Source: Sulfurimonas denitrificans DSM 1251
Lineage (GTDB): Bacteria > Campylobacterota > Campylobacteria > Campylobacterales > Sulfurimonadaceae
Direction of reading: 5' to 3'
DNA length: 64,000 nucleotides
Assembly: GCF_000012965.1 (NCBI RefSeq)
Contig: NC_007575.1
Location: 620,001-684,000, forward strand
This document shows positions 18,517 to 26,951 of this stretch, in pieces (the stretch's first letter is position 1; each line of letters begins with the position of its first letter). A program made the translations under genes and the position numbers. The notes beneath the pieces were generated by a model, which was given only the letters and a program-made list of their open reading frames with translations, was not told the origin of the DNA and did no database searches.

Positions 18517-19162
18517 GATTTTATTCTTAGAAGATGATCTGCTTTTTGCAGAGACTCTGATTGATCTACTTGAAGAGAACAACATGGAAGTTGTTCACGT
18601 TCCAAATGGTCAAGCCGCACTAGATAGAACCTTTAAAGAGAAGTTCAATCTCTATCTTCTTGATATTAATGTGCCTCTCGTTGATGGCGTAACTCTGCTT
18701 AGAGAGTTAAGAGAGTCTGATGATGATACTCCAGCAATTTTTTTGACTTCTCACAAAGAAAAAGAGGTGTTAAAAAAAGGTTTTCTCTGCGGTGCAGATG
18801 ACTTTATAACAAAGCCATTTGACGCTGATGAACTTATTTTGCGTATATTGGCAATAATTAAGAGAGCAAAAAAAGAGGATGTTACATGTATAGGATTACT
18901 TTGTAATGATGATACACATAAACGTTTTTTATATGATAATAAAGAGATAGAACTCTCAAAAAAAGAGTATCAGCTACTGCGTCTGCTTATAAAACATGCA
19001 AACAACACTGTGCCAAAAGAGATGATAATAGACACACTTTGGAGTAGCAGTGAAGGCGGAAGTGATGGAGCGCTGAGGGTTTATATCAACCGCATTAAAC
19101 AACTTGTTCCGCAAATAAATATAGAAAATATCAGAGGCGTTGGATATAAACTTGTTTCGTAA
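18509..19162 (+). CDS. OmpR-family response regulator
   Basis: The receiver domain has the acidic pocket near residues 8-10, D52 in LLDINVPLVDG, and Lys in ITKPFDADE near 101. A winged-helix domain (about 125-217) ends RGVGYKLVS, the usual OmpR/PhoB finish. The start is TTG inside the last codons of pyrC, so translation is probably coupled. The partner kinase overlaps its 3' end. Co-transcription with exbB/exbD makes TonB-dependent transport a possible target (inference). Confidence 0.88.
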   Translation: MSKILFLEDDLLFAETLIDLLEENNMEVVHVPNGQAALDRTFKEKFNLYLLDINVPLVDGVTLLRELRESDDDTPAIFLTSHKEKEVLKKGFLCGADDFITKPFDADELILRILAIIKRAKKEDVTCIGLLCNDDTHKRFLYDNKEIELSKKEYQLLRLLIKHANNTVPKEMIIDTLWSSSEGGSDGALRVYINRIKQLVPQINIENIRGVGYKLVS

Positions 19163-19982
19163 CCTACGCATAACAATTTTTATCTACTACGTTTTAACAG
19201 TTCTCTCCTTAATGGGAATTTTATATTACTTCGTCTCTATAATTGAGACACAAAATCTATTTTTACTATTTTTCATTCTATTTTTGCTAACTATTTTCAC
19301 TGCAATTATAATTGCAAAACTCTCGATTGACCCTCTGTTTGAACATGTAAGAAATCTTCAAAATCTCTCAACAGAAACACTTCATGAGCTAAATCTGCCA
19401 ATAAGTACAATTAGAACAAACATAAGTATGTTAAAAAAAAATCTCTCAAATGAGAAAGATTTAAAAAGAGCTTCAAGAGTTGAGAGTGCTTGTATTATGC
19501 TTCAAGAGCGATATAATGAACTAGACTACATGATAAAACTTCAAAGTGCAAATATAAAGCATGAGACTATCTCGCTAGATGAACTGCTTAAAAAAAGAGT
19601 CGATTTTTTAAAACAGATATATCCACATGTAGAGTTTACTTTATCGCTTGAGCCGCTGCAGATAACAAATGACACCATCGGTTTATCCAAGGTCATTGAC
19701 AATCTTTTGGACAATGCTGTAAAATATTCACTAAATATTCACAAAGTAGATATAAGATTGCACAACCAAACGCTTTACATAAAAGACTATGGTTGTGGCA
19801 TAGATGAAGTAGAGCTTTTAAAAATTTTTGATAGATATTATCAAAGCAATGAAAATATGCGTGGTTTTGGGATTGGGCTTAGCATGGTAAAGCGTTTTTG
19901 CGATGCTAATCATATCGCCTTAAATTTTAAATCTAAGCTAAATATGGGTACAACAGTTATATTAAAATTCAAGGAAAATTAG
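19140..19982 (+). CDS. Sensor histidine kinase with minimal periplasmic part
   Basis: Two adjacent membrane helices (about 11-33 and 38-60) leave a loop of only a few residues outside, so sensing is probably within the membrane or through a partner. H82 in LHELNLPISTIRTN is the phosphorylation site. The ATPase domain shows the N box NLLDNAVKYS, DYGCGID and the FGIGLSMVKRF loop. No HAMP domain is clear. The TTG start overlaps the regulator gene by 23 bases; TTG at 19152 is an alternative, and neither has a clear ribosome site. Cognate partner: the regulator at 18509-19162. Confidence 0.87.
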   Translation: MDINLFRNLRITIFIYYVLTVLSLMGILYYFVSIIETQNLFLLFFILFLLTIFTAIIIAKLSIDPLFEHVRNLQNLSTETLHELNLPISTIRTNISMLKKNLSNEKDLKRASRVESACIMLQERYNELDYMIKLQSANIKHETISLDELLKKRVDFLKQIYPHVEFTLSLEPLQITNDTIGLSKVIDNLLDNAVKYSLNIHKVDIRLHNQTLYIKDYGCGIDEVELLKIFDRYYQSNENMRGFGIGLSMVKRFCDANHIALNFKSKLNMGTTVILKFKEN

Positions 19983-20431
19983 TGGAAAAAAACATCTTAG
20001 CATACGCAGAGGCAGCGTTGGATTATGGAGTTATTGGACTTCTTATACTTATGAGCGTTATTACTCTTTGGTTATTTATTGAGAGAATGATGTTTTATAG
20101 CTCTTTGCGTCTAAGTGATTATGAGAATCGGGATGAGCTTGAGATTGATTTAACAGACAACTTAAGCATCATCAGTGTTATAGGTTCAAACGCTCCTTAT
20201 GTTGGGCTTTTAGGAACAGTTATAGGGATAATGCTTACATTTTACACAATGGGTGAAGTTGGAACTATTGATGCAAAAAAAATCATGGTTGGCTTAGCTC
20301 TTGCACTAAAAGCAACTGCAATGGGACTTATCGTTGCAATGCCTGCTATTGTGTTTTACACCTTGCTTTTGCGCAAAGTAGAAAAGATATTGACACTCTT
20401 TGATATTGCACAAGACAAAAAGAACAAGTAA
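19982..20431 (+). CDS. exbB: ExbB/TolQ-family proton channel subunit
   Basis: Inner-membrane subunit that with ExbD uses proton flow to energise TonB. There are three membrane helices (about 15-35, 75-97 and 108-130), with the conserved GSNAPYVGLLGTVIGIMLTF and LALKATAMGLIVAMPAIVFY stretches. At 149 residues it is the short ExbB form common in this phylum. The GTG start shares a base with the kinase stop codon and has AAGG upstream. exbD follows after six bases. Confidence 0.93.
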   Translation: MEKNILAYAEAALDYGVIGLLILMSVITLWLFIERMMFYSSLRLSDYENRDELEIDLTDNLSIISVIGSNAPYVGLLGTVIGIMLTFYTMGEVGTIDAKKIMVGLALALKATAMGLIVAMPAIVFYTLLLRKVEKILTLFDIAQDKKNK

Positions 20432-20437
20432 CTAAAT

Positions 20438-20830
20438 ATGGCAAAATTAAAAAAAGTAAGAAAGCGTTTTGATGAGATAAATGTTATACCTTTTATCGAC
20501 ATTATGCTTGTTCTTTTGGTTATGGTTTTAACAACTGCTACATTTGTAAATCAAGGGATTATCCCAATCGAGCTTCCAGAGGCAAAAGCAGCTAAAAAAG
20601 AGGATAATAAAAAAGAGGTTACTATCTATATAGATGCAAAAGGTGACATCTTTTTTGAAAAAGAGAGAGTTGATTTAAAAACACTCGAAGCCAAACTCTC
20701 ATCTGTAGAAAAAGAGCAAGCAGTCCTTCTAAGAAGTGACAAAGAGTCTAAATTTCAAGATTTTGTTAGCGTTATGGATATCTTAAAACGCCTAAACCAT
20801 GAGCAGCTCTTTATAATCACAAAAGAGTAG
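20438..20830 (+). CDS. exbD: ExbD/TolR-family energy-transducing protein
   Basis: Partner of ExbB: one N-terminal membrane helix (about 15-37) carrying the essential Asp in PFIDIMLVLLVM, then a periplasmic domain with the typical VTIYIDAKGDIFFEKERV pattern. The length of 130 is normal. The tonB gene is not here but at 35887. The gene ends against the stop of a convergent small gene with no spacer. Confidence 0.93.
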   Translation: MAKLKKVRKRFDEINVIPFIDIMLVLLVMVLTTATFVNQGIIPIELPEAKAAKKEDNKKEVTIYIDAKGDIFFEKERVDLKTLEAKLSSVEKEQAVLLRSDKESKFQDFVSVMDILKRLNHEQLFIITKE

Positions 20831-21070
20831 TTAGTAACTTCTCTCCAAGAGCCTAAATCTTTTCTCTGAAGAGTTTTGCTCAATATTTGTTTCTCTCTTA
20901 TCTACATGTAGAGTGTTTTTATCTTCACTAAATATTTTTTTATCAACATTTGAAATATCATGAAAAAGCGTAGTTGCTATAAAAAAAAGTATCATAATTA
21001 CGACAACACTAGCATAGAGTAAAATATAATTTTTTATATGACCATCTTCAAAGGGATTTTGGATTTTCAT
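20831..21070 (-). CDS. Small single-pass membrane protein, function unknown
   Basis: The 79-residue protein has one membrane helix (about 15-37) followed by a charged tail of 40 residues rich in Lys, Glu, Asp and Ser. The stop codon directly abuts the exbD stop on the other strand. No family is recognised. Upstream it faces away from tpx. Confidence 0.55.
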   Translation of the reverse strand: MKIQNPFEDGHIKNYILLYASVVVIMILFFIATTLFHDISNVDKKIFSEDKNTLHVDKRETNIEQNSSEKRFRLLERSY

Positions 21071-21181
21071 TTAACTCACTTATAGATATATTTTCTGAGA
21101 TTATAGTTAAAAAGTAGGTAATAAAAGATTAATTACAATTTCTTTATGATAATATAATTAAAAAAAAATTAAGGGGATTTT

Positions 21182-21691
21182 ATGCAATCAACAAAATTTC
21201 GCGGAACAAAAGTCACACTTGTTGGCGATCAGATAGGAGTGGGTGATAGTGCTCCAATAGCTACTGCAATCGGCACAGATTTAAACAGTGTAACAATAGG
21301 CGGTGCTAGAGACAAGATACAGTTAATCGTTACAGTTCCCTCACTAGACACTGATACATGTGCTGCTGAAACAAGAAGATTTAACGAAGATGTCAATAAT
21401 CTTGATATTTGTGAGACAACAGTTGTATCTATGGATTTACCATTTGCATCTGAGCGTTTTTGCACAACTTCTGGAATTGAGAATCTAACTGTTGTAAGTG
21501 ACTATTTAGATAAAAGCGTAAGTCTAGCTTATGGAGTTTTGATGGATGACAACAAACTTCAAGGACTAAGTGCCAGAGCCGTTTTTGTAGTTGATAGAAG
21601 CGGAATAATAGTCTATAAAGAGATTGTTGAAGAGGTAACTTCTGAGCCAAACTATGAAGCAGCTCTAGAAGCTATAAAACTCGCTAGATAA
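21182..21691 (+). CDS. tpx: Thiol peroxidase (atypical 2-Cys peroxiredoxin)
   Basis: Reduces hydrogen peroxide and organic peroxides using thioredoxin. The peroxidatic Cys is in PSLDTDTCAAETRRFN (about residue 60) and the resolving Cys in PFASERFCTTSGIEN (about 95), the Tpx arrangement. The length of 169 is usual. AAGGGG lies five bases before the ATG and a TATAAT box lies at 21153-21158, so it is a single-gene unit ending at a strong terminator. Confidence 0.96.
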   Translation: MQSTKFRGTKVTLVGDQIGVGDSAPIATAIGTDLNSVTIGGARDKIQLIVTVPSLDTDTCAAETRRFNEDVNNLDICETTVVSMDLPFASERFCTTSGIENLTVVSDYLDKSVSLAYGVLMDDNKLQGLSARAVFVVDRSGIIVYKEIVEEVTSEPNYEAALEAIKLAR

Positions 21692-21692
21692 A

Positions 21693-21724
21693 ATTTAAAC
21701 CACCAAAAAAGTGGTGGTTTAAAT
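21693..21724. terminator. Bidirectional terminator between tpx and groEL
   Basis: A 12-base perfect inverted repeat (ATTTAAACCACC / GGTGGTTTAAAT) with an 8-base loop lies directly after tpx and 18 bases beyond the groEL stop on the other strand. The A/T ends of the stem give U-rich 3' sides in both directions. Confidence 0.8.
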
Positions 21725-21741
21725 ATCTACATGTGGAATGA

Positions 21742-23370
21742 TTACATCATCCCTGGCATTCCACCCATACCGCTCATATCTGGCATTGAAGATTTCTCTT
21801 CAGGAAGCTCATAAATCGCAGCTTCTGTTGTAAGAAGCAGGCTAGCAATTGAAGTAGCATTTGTAAGTGCCACACGACCAACTTTAAATGGATCTATAAT
21901 TCCAGCTTCAAACATATCTACATATTCACCTGTTGCCGCATTAAAGCCTATGTTTTCATTGGTTGCACCTTCAACTGCGTTTACAACTACACCAGCGTCA
22001 TATCCAGCGTTTGTTGCTATTTGTTTAAGTGGTGCTTTTATAGCTCTAAGGATTATTTCACAACCAATTTTTTGGTCTCCGCTAAGATCAAGTTTTACTT
22101 TTGCACCAGCACGAACAAGAGCAGCTCCTCCACCTATAACGATTCCCTCTTCAACAGCAGCTTTTGTAGCAGAGAGTGCGTCATCCACACGATCTTTTTT
22201 CTCTTTCATCTCAGTCTCACTAGCAGCTCCAACTTTTATAACAGCAACGCCACCGCTTAGTTTTGCTAAACGCTCTTGAAGCTTCTCTTTGTCATATTCG
22301 CTAGTTGTAGTATTCATTTGAACTTTGATAGCATCTACCCTTGCTTGTACAGCTTCAGACGTTCCTGCACCATTTACAATTACAGTATTGTCTTTATCTA
22401 TAACTATACGAGAAGCTTGTCCTAGATGTTGGATTGTAGCTCCGCTTAGTGTATGTCCCGTCTCCTCAGAGATAACAGTTCCAGCGGTAAGCACCGCAAT
22501 ATCTTGCAACATCGCTTTTCTTCTATCACCAAATCCTGGAGCCTTAACTGCAGAGATATTTAAAACACCACGAAGTTTGTTTACAACTAAAGTTGAAAGT
22601 GCCTCGCCCTCTACATCTTCAGCTATTATAAGAAGTGGACGAGAAGTTTTTTGAACCTGCTCTAAAACTGGAAGCAAATCTTTAAGTGATGCAATTTTGC
22701 TATCGGCTAGTAAAATCCAAGGATTTTCAATCTCAGCAGTCATCTTCTCTGTATTTGTAATAAAGTACGGGCTTAAGTAGCCACGATCAAACTGCATACC
22801 CTCAACAACATCGAGTTCATCAACAATTCCCTTAGCTTCTTCAACAGTTATAACACCATCTTGGCCAACTTTTTCCATAGCTTCAGCAATCATATCGCCA
22901 ATAGCAGTATCAGAGTTTGCAGAGATAGTTGCAACTTGTGCTATATCTTTTTTACCGTTAATTACTTTGCTTGATGCTTTTAAATGTTTTAAAATCTCTT
23001 CACAAGCCTTATCCATCCCTCTTTTTACTTCGATAGGGTTAGCTCCAGCTGTGATATTTCTTAAACCTTCAGAAAAAATTGCATTTGCTAAAACTGTAGC
23101 TGTCGTTGTACCATCACCTGCTTCATCAGCTGTTCTTGAAGCAACATCTTTTACAAGAGTAGCACCCATATTTTCCAGTTTGTCTTGTAGTTCTATCTCT
23201 CTAGCAACAGATACACCATCTTTTGTGATTATAGGATTACCATAACTTTTTTGAATCAAAACATTGCGACCACGAGGCCCCATTGTAACCTTTACTGCGT
23301 CTGTAAGTTTTGCAACACCACGAGCCAGTGCATTTCTTGCGTTATCTGAAAAAATTATCTCTTTTGCCAT
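21742..23370 (-). CDS. groEL: 60-kDa chaperonin GroEL
   Basis: Barrel-shaped folding chaperone working with GroES. Recognised from [18 protein letters not shown], the ATP site around [10 protein letters not shown], and the Gly-Met tail [14 protein letters not shown]. The length of 542 is normal. It follows groES by 33 bases with AAGGAG before the ATG, so both are made from one transcript. Confidence 0.98.
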   Translation of the reverse strand: MAKEIIFSDNARNALARGVAKLTDAVKVTMGPRGRNVLIQKSYGNPIITKDGVSVAREIELQDKLENMGATLVKDVASRTADEAGDGTTTATVLANAIFSEGLRNITAGANPIEVKRGMDKACEEILKHLKASSKVINGKKDIAQVATISANSDTAIGDMIAEAMEKVGQDGVITVEEAKGIVDELDVVEGMQFDRGYLSPYFITNTEKMTAEIENPWILLADSKIASLKDLLPVLEQVQKTSRPLLIIAEDVEGEALSTLVVNKLRGVLNISAVKAPGFGDRRKAMLQDIAVLTAGTVISEETGHTLSGATIQHLGQASRIVIDKDNTVIVNGAGTSEAVQARVDAIKVQMNTTTSEYDKEKLQERLAKLSGGVAVIKVGAASETEMKEKKDRVDDALSATKAAVEEGIVIGGGAALVRAGAKVKLDLSGDQKIGCEIILRAIKAPLKQIATNAGYDAGVVVNAVEGATNENIGFNAATGEYVDMFEAGIIDPFKVGRVALTNATSIASLLLTTEAAIYELPEEKSSMPDMSGMGGMPGMM

Positions 23371-23403
23371 TTCATACTCCTTTAATTTTGCTTATTTTAT
23401 TTA

Positions 23404-23664
23404 TTATTTGATGATTCCAAAAATATCTTCACTATCTATGATAAGAAATTTCTCTCCATCTAGCGTAACTTCACTACCTGAAAACTTTCCAAAAAGAACT
23501 TTGTCCCCACATAACATCTCTTTAACTTCCGAACTAACTGCTACAACCTCACCACGCGAAGGCTTCTCTTGCGCATTATCAGGAATAATAATACCACTTG
23601 CTGTAGTATTTGCCTCTTCTACTCTTTTTACTAGGACTCTTTTGCCTAATGGTTGAAAATTCAT
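23404..23664 (-). CDS. groES: 10-kDa co-chaperonin GroES
   Basis: Lid of the GroEL chamber. It starts [13 protein letters not shown], contains the mobile loop [22 protein letters not shown], and ends with [18 protein letters not shown]. The length of 86 is shorter than the E. coli protein by about ten residues, as usual in this phylum. AAGGAG lies seven bases upstream of the ATG. It is the first gene of the groES-groEL unit behind a strong sigma-70 promoter. Confidence 0.97.
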
Positions 23665-23699
23665 ATAAAACTCCTTAAATAATATTGTTTATGAGCGCA

Positions 23700-23728
23700 A
23701 TTTTACAGAAAAAAGGTAACAAAGTCAA
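23700..23728 (-). promoter_or_regulatory. Sigma-70 promoter of groES-groEL
   Basis: On the minus strand TTGACT (23723-23728) and TAAAAT (23700-23705) are separated by exactly 17 bases. Transcription should start near 23693, leaving a leader of about 28 bases. Confidence 0.75.
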
Positions 23729-23734
23729 TACATA

Positions 23735-23753
23735 TTTAGTCACATAGACTAAA
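23735..23753. promoter_or_regulatory. Palindrome TTTAGTC-N5-GACTAAA upstream of the groES promoter
   Basis: A perfect 7-base inverted repeat with a 5-base centre lies a few bases upstream of the -35 box. It does not match CIRCE (TTAGCACTC-N9-GAGTGCTAA). The position suits a heat-shock regulator of the HspR kind, but this is inference. Confidence 0.45.
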
Positions 23754-23781
23754 GTTTTTTTATTAAATTAACTAAAGATAC

Positions 23782-23810
23782 TTGACATTAATTGTATTTA
23801 TCTATATATT
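23782..23810 (+). promoter_or_regulatory. Sigma-70 promoter reading toward tRNA-Met/tRNA-Asn
   Basis: TTGACA (23782-23787) and TATATT (23805-23810) are spaced by 17 bases. A second TATAAT box at 23876-23881, 18 bases before the tRNA, may be a closer start. Divergent from the groES promoter. Confidence 0.5.
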
Positions 23811-23898
23811 TTCAATTTTATTTTATTTAACACTCTATATTTCGTAATCTTAGGTTATTTAAAGTTTCAAGTAAGTATAATTCTGCCTCTTAAAAGAT

Positions 23899-23975
23899 GT
23901 CAGGGTAGCTCAGCTGGTTAGAGCACTGGTCTCATAAGCCGGGGGTCGGGGGTTCGAGTCCCCCCTCTGACACCA
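23899..23975 (+). tRNA. tRNA-Met (CAT anticodon)
   Basis: A 77-base cloverleaf: acceptor GTCAGGG pairs with CTCTGAC, the D arm has GCTC/GAGC, the anticodon loop is CTCATAA, the T arm GGGGG/CCCCC around TTCGAGT, and CCA is encoded. The first pair is G-C, so it is probably an elongator Met or an isoleucine tRNA with modified CAT rather than the initiator; sequence alone cannot separate those two. Confidence 0.93.
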
Positions 23976-23989
23976 TATTTTTTTAAGAT

Positions 23990-24064
23990 TCCGAATTAGC
24001 TCAGCGGTAGAGTAGGTGACTGTTAATCACTTGGCCACTGGTTCGAATCCAGTATTCGGAGCCA
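23990..24064 (+). tRNA. tRNA-Asn (GTT), copy 1
   Basis: A 75-base cloverleaf: TCCGAAT acceptor with ATTCGGA, anticodon loop CTGTTAA, T loop TTCGAAT, encoded CCA. It follows tRNA-Met by 14 bases and is probably co-transcribed. An identical gene lies on the other strand at 24314-24388. Confidence 0.96.
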
Positions 24065-24313
24065 CAACAACATAGAACCCCTTAATATAGGGACTTCTTA
24101 CTCCTCATAAATCATTCGATGACAATTTAAGTGCCATTGGATTTCAAATAAATCCCTATCTAAACCACCGTTTTATAAGCTAATAAATAACATTTCAGAG
24201 GTGTTTGTACAATAACAATTAAGTATTTTGTTAAGGGTAATTATTTGAAATAAAATAGCACTGAATTTTTAAAAATTGATTAAGATGCCCAAGATAAGGC
24301 TTAAATGAAGATA
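24065..24313. other. 249-base gene-free segment between two facing tRNA-Asn genes
   Basis: No gene with a start and ribosome site is visible on either strand. The segment is AT-rich with a weak CCC/GGG hairpin near 24077-24092 just behind tRNA-Asn copy 1, which may help end transcription. The flanks form a perfect 75-base inverted repeat. Confidence 0.6.
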
Positions 24314-24388
24314 TGGCTCCGAATACTGGATTCGAACCAGTGGCCAAGTGATTAACAGTCACCTACTCTACCGCTGAGCTAATTCGGA
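24314..24388 (-). tRNA. tRNA-Asn (GTT), copy 2, inverted
   Basis: The reverse complement is identical base for base to tRNA-Asn copy 1 at 23990-24064, including CCA. It has its own strong promoter on the minus strand. The two genes point toward each other. Confidence 0.96.
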
Positions 24389-24405
24389 ACATTTGATAGG
24401 GCGGA

Positions 24406-24434
24406 ATTATACTTTAAGAGCCATAAAAAGTCAA
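24406..24434 (-). promoter_or_regulatory. Sigma-70 promoter of tRNA-Asn copy 2
   Basis: Minus strand TTGACT (24429-24434), 17 bases, TATAAT (24406-24411). The start would be some ten bases before the tRNA. Confidence 0.75.
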
Positions 24435-24444
24435 GGTTTTGGCA

Positions 24445-25377
24445 TTATTTTATTCGTTTTCTTTTTTCATTTTCATGAAGAATAAAAAACTCTAAATTAC
24501 CTATTTTTTTAATGACTACTATTTTTTTGGACATTAGATTTTTAAGGCGAATTTTACTCTCTTCATCAAAGAGTAAATCTATATCTTCCATGGTTAGTGG
24601 TCTTTTGTCAAGCGTGTTTAAAATCTCTTCATCATCGTAAGTAGCGTTGTTTGGTTCTGCATGGATTCTTGAGGCTACATGTACAGGAAGTGAGCTATCA
24701 AAAAGAAGCGATACCTCATAGAGCTCTTTATAGCTAAGTCCTTCAACAGGATAGGCGGGTGGTCTATCTATCGTGCCTAAATCAATTCTAGTGGCATTTA
24801 TTTTTAATAAAACTTCATTTAGTTTATATATTTCTTCTTTTGTATCATTTAATCCATGAACAAAGAGTATCTCTATAAATAGCTTTCCTCTATATACATG
24901 TGAAAACTCTTCTACCTTTTGAACTATTTTAGCTATATCTATATTTTTATGAGGTCTATCTATTCTTTTAAAGACATTATCACTTACAGCGTCAAGAGAT
25001 AATTTTACTTGATCTAGTTTTAGGAGTAATGAGAAAATTCTATCATCAACAAGTGTTGCGCTGTTTGTTAGTATAAGTGTTTGCGTGGAGTTTTTTATCT
25101 TATCTATCTCTTCTATTAGTTTATCAAGATGCGGGTAGAGAGTTGGTTCGCCATTTGCAGTTAGTGTGATAACGTCTATTTTGTCATGTAGATGAGTTTT
25201 TAGCTCATCTATTATGGTAGATACTTCAACTACTTCTATCTGTTTATCGGTTGTAGCACTTGGAGCTAGTTCACAGTAAAGGCAGTCAAAATTACACTGT
25301 TTTAGAGCAGGGGAGAGATCTACACCCAAAGAAGAGCCAAATCTTCTTGAGTTTATCGGACCAAAGATAGTTTTCAC
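24445..25377 (-). CDS. Radical SAM protein
   Basis: The 4Fe-4S cluster motif CNFDCLYCE (C28, C32, C35) is preceded by FGPINSRRFGSSLGVDLSP, the signature of a small group of radical SAM proteins widespread in this phylum whose reaction is not known to me. LTANGEPTLYPHL and the LSLDAV strand follow as in other radical SAM barrels. The C-terminal ~60 residues (RPLTMEDIDLLFDEES...) may be a small winged-helix region. The GTG start follows the hemE TAA directly, so it is translationally coupled to hemE. Confidence 0.88.
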   Translation of the reverse strand: MKTIFGPINSRRFGSSLGVDLSPALKQCNFDCLYCELAPSATTDKQIEVVEVSTIIDELKTHLHDKIDVITLTANGEPTLYPHLDKLIEEIDKIKNSTQTLILTNSATLVDDRIFSLLLKLDQVKLSLDAVSDNVFKRIDRPHKNIDIAKIVQKVEEFSHVYRGKLFIEILFVHGLNDTKEEIYKLNEVLLKINATRIDLGTIDRPPAYPVEGLSYKELYEVSLLFDSSLPVHVASRIHAEPNNATYDDEEILNTLDKRPLTMEDIDLLFDEESKIRLKNLMSKKIVVIKKIGNLEFFILHENEKRKRIK

Positions 25378-26409
25378 TTATTTTTTACTAACCCTATGAC
25401 ACTCTTTGATGAAGTGTTTTGCATTCTCTACTGGGACGTCGGGGAGTATTCCATGTCCAAGGTTAAAGATATGTCTTTTTCCACCCATTATTTTTTGAAT
25501 AGACTCTACAGACTCAGTAGTTTCCTCTTTTGAGTAGAGTCTGCATGGCTCCATATTTCCTTGAAGAACATAGCGCTCTCCAAGCTTCTCTTTTGCTAAA
25601 TCCATAGGTGTTGACCAATCAACTCCAAAGACTTCAAAATTTCCATACACTTTATCTAAAAATGCAGGTATTCCTTTTGGGAACATGATAATTGGAATAT
25701 GCGGATATTTTGCTTTTAGATAATCTGCAATCTCTACCATATATTTCCATGAAAACTCATCATATTTTGAAGGTTCAATTGCTGCCGCCCATGAGTCAAA
25801 AATCTGAACAACATCAATACCAGCCTCTATTTGCTTCTCCATGTAAAACTTTACAACCTCAGTTACTTTAGAGAGAATTTTATGAAGAAGTTTTGGGTTT
25901 GAGTACATCATTTTTTTGCAAATATTGTAAGTTTTTGTTCCCTCGCCCTCTATCATATATGTAGCAAGCGTCCATGGAGCTCCTGTAAAGCCTATTAAAG
26001 CCTTATCTTCTGCTAATTGCTCTTTAATAAGTTTGATAGTATCATAGACATAAGTTAATTTAGAAGCTGCCTCATCTCCACCAAAGAGTCTATCTAAGTC
26101 TGCTTCATTCTTTATAGGATCATCAAACTTTGGACCTTCTCCTGTTACAAACTTTAAATCCATTCCCATCTCAAGAGGGACTACTAAAATATCACTAAAG
26201 AGTATTGCTGCATCAACTCCTACAATATCAACTGGCTGAAGAGTTACTTCACAAGCTTTTTTAGGGTCATGACAGAGGTTTAGAAAATTTCCAGCCTCAG
26301 CTCTAACCCTCATGTACTCTGGGAGGTAGCGACCAGCTTGGCGCATCATCCAAACAGGCGTATATGGTGTCTCTTTGCCAAAGCATGCATCTACAAATAT
26401 TTTACTCAT
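25378..26409 (-). CDS. hemE: Uroporphyrinogen decarboxylase
   Basis: Removes four carboxyl groups from uroporphyrinogen III to form coproporphyrinogen III in haem synthesis. Recognised from [20 protein letters not shown] near the start, [31 protein letters not shown] and [16 protein letters not shown]. The length of 343 is normal. It is followed without a gap by the radical SAM gene and preceded by the YqhA-type gene after 20 bases. Confidence 0.97.
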   Translation of the reverse strand: MSKIFVDACFGKETPYTPVWMMRQAGRYLPEYMRVRAEAGNFLNLCHDPKKACEVTLQPVDIVGVDAAILFSDILVVPLEMGMDLKFVTGEGPKFDDPIKNEADLDRLFGGDEAASKLTYVYDTIKLIKEQLAEDKALIGFTGAPWTLATYMIEGEGTKTYNICKKMMYSNPKLLHKILSKVTEVVKFYMEKQIEAGIDVVQIFDSWAAAIEPSKYDEFSWKYMVEIADYLKAKYPHIPIIMFPKGIPAFLDKVYGNFEVFGVDWSTPMDLAKEKLGERYVLQGNMEPCRLYSKEETTESVESIQKIMGGKRHIFNLGHGILPDVPVENAKHFIKECHRVSKK

Positions 26410-26429
26410 TTTAATCCTTAATATTATGT

Positions 26430-26948
26430 TTAGTGACTTTTTCCGACTTTACTTAAAAAATAGAGCCCAACTGCAACAGCAGTGATAGAGAGTGCCAAAT
26501 ATAGTAAATCTAATGCGCCGTTATAAGTTGTATGTCCAACTTTTTGGAAAAAACCAACAACTAAAACCATAACGATAACTTTAGATATTTTATCTTTTAA
26601 CTGATCTAGTGAATGGACTGCTAATAGTTGATTTTCACACCCATCTTTATCTTTTGCTGGATCTATATCTGAGATAAAAAGTTCGTAAAGACCAAAAGAG
26701 AAGATAATCATTACAACACCAATAAGATATAAATCAACCGCACCGATGATTCCACCAACAACTTCTTCGTGAAAGTGTTCTGGATGTGAATGTGTTATGT
26801 AGGTGCTTATGACATATTTTGCTGTTTCATAAATATCAAAACTCGCAACTACAAAAAGTAAAATAGCCCCAATAAGTCCAAAAAAAACGGCAAGCAAGAT
26901 TATAAATCTTGAATGCCACAACCCGTTTTCAAAAACTTTCTCTAGCAT
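26430..26948 (-). CDS. YqhA-family (UPF0114) membrane protein
   Basis: The 172-residue protein has four membrane helices (about 15-38, 63-85, 118-137 and 143-165) with [21 protein letters not shown] and the [28 protein letters not shown] stretch typical of the UPF0114 family. The function of the family is unknown. It lies three bases behind asd and ahead of hemE, suggesting one operon asd-yqhA-hemE-radical SAM. Confidence 0.88.
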   Translation of the reverse strand: MLEKVFENGLWHSRFIILLAVFFGLIGAILLFVVASFDIYETAKYVISTYITHSHPEHFHEEVVGGIIGAVDLYLIGVVMIIFSFGLYELFISDIDPAKDKDGCENQLLAVHSLDQLKDKISKVIVMVLVVGFFQKVGHTTYNGALDLLYLALSITAVAVGLYFLSKVGKSH

Positions 26949-26951
26949 TAG

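Noticed and set aside
21950-23245. Several plus-strand frames opposite groEL
   Set aside because: groEL is unmistakable and complete on the other strand; the frames carry no motifs or ribosome sites.
23735-23753. CIRCE element (HrcA site) upstream of groES
   Set aside because: The palindrome present has different arms and a 5-base centre instead of CIRCE with a 9-base spacer.
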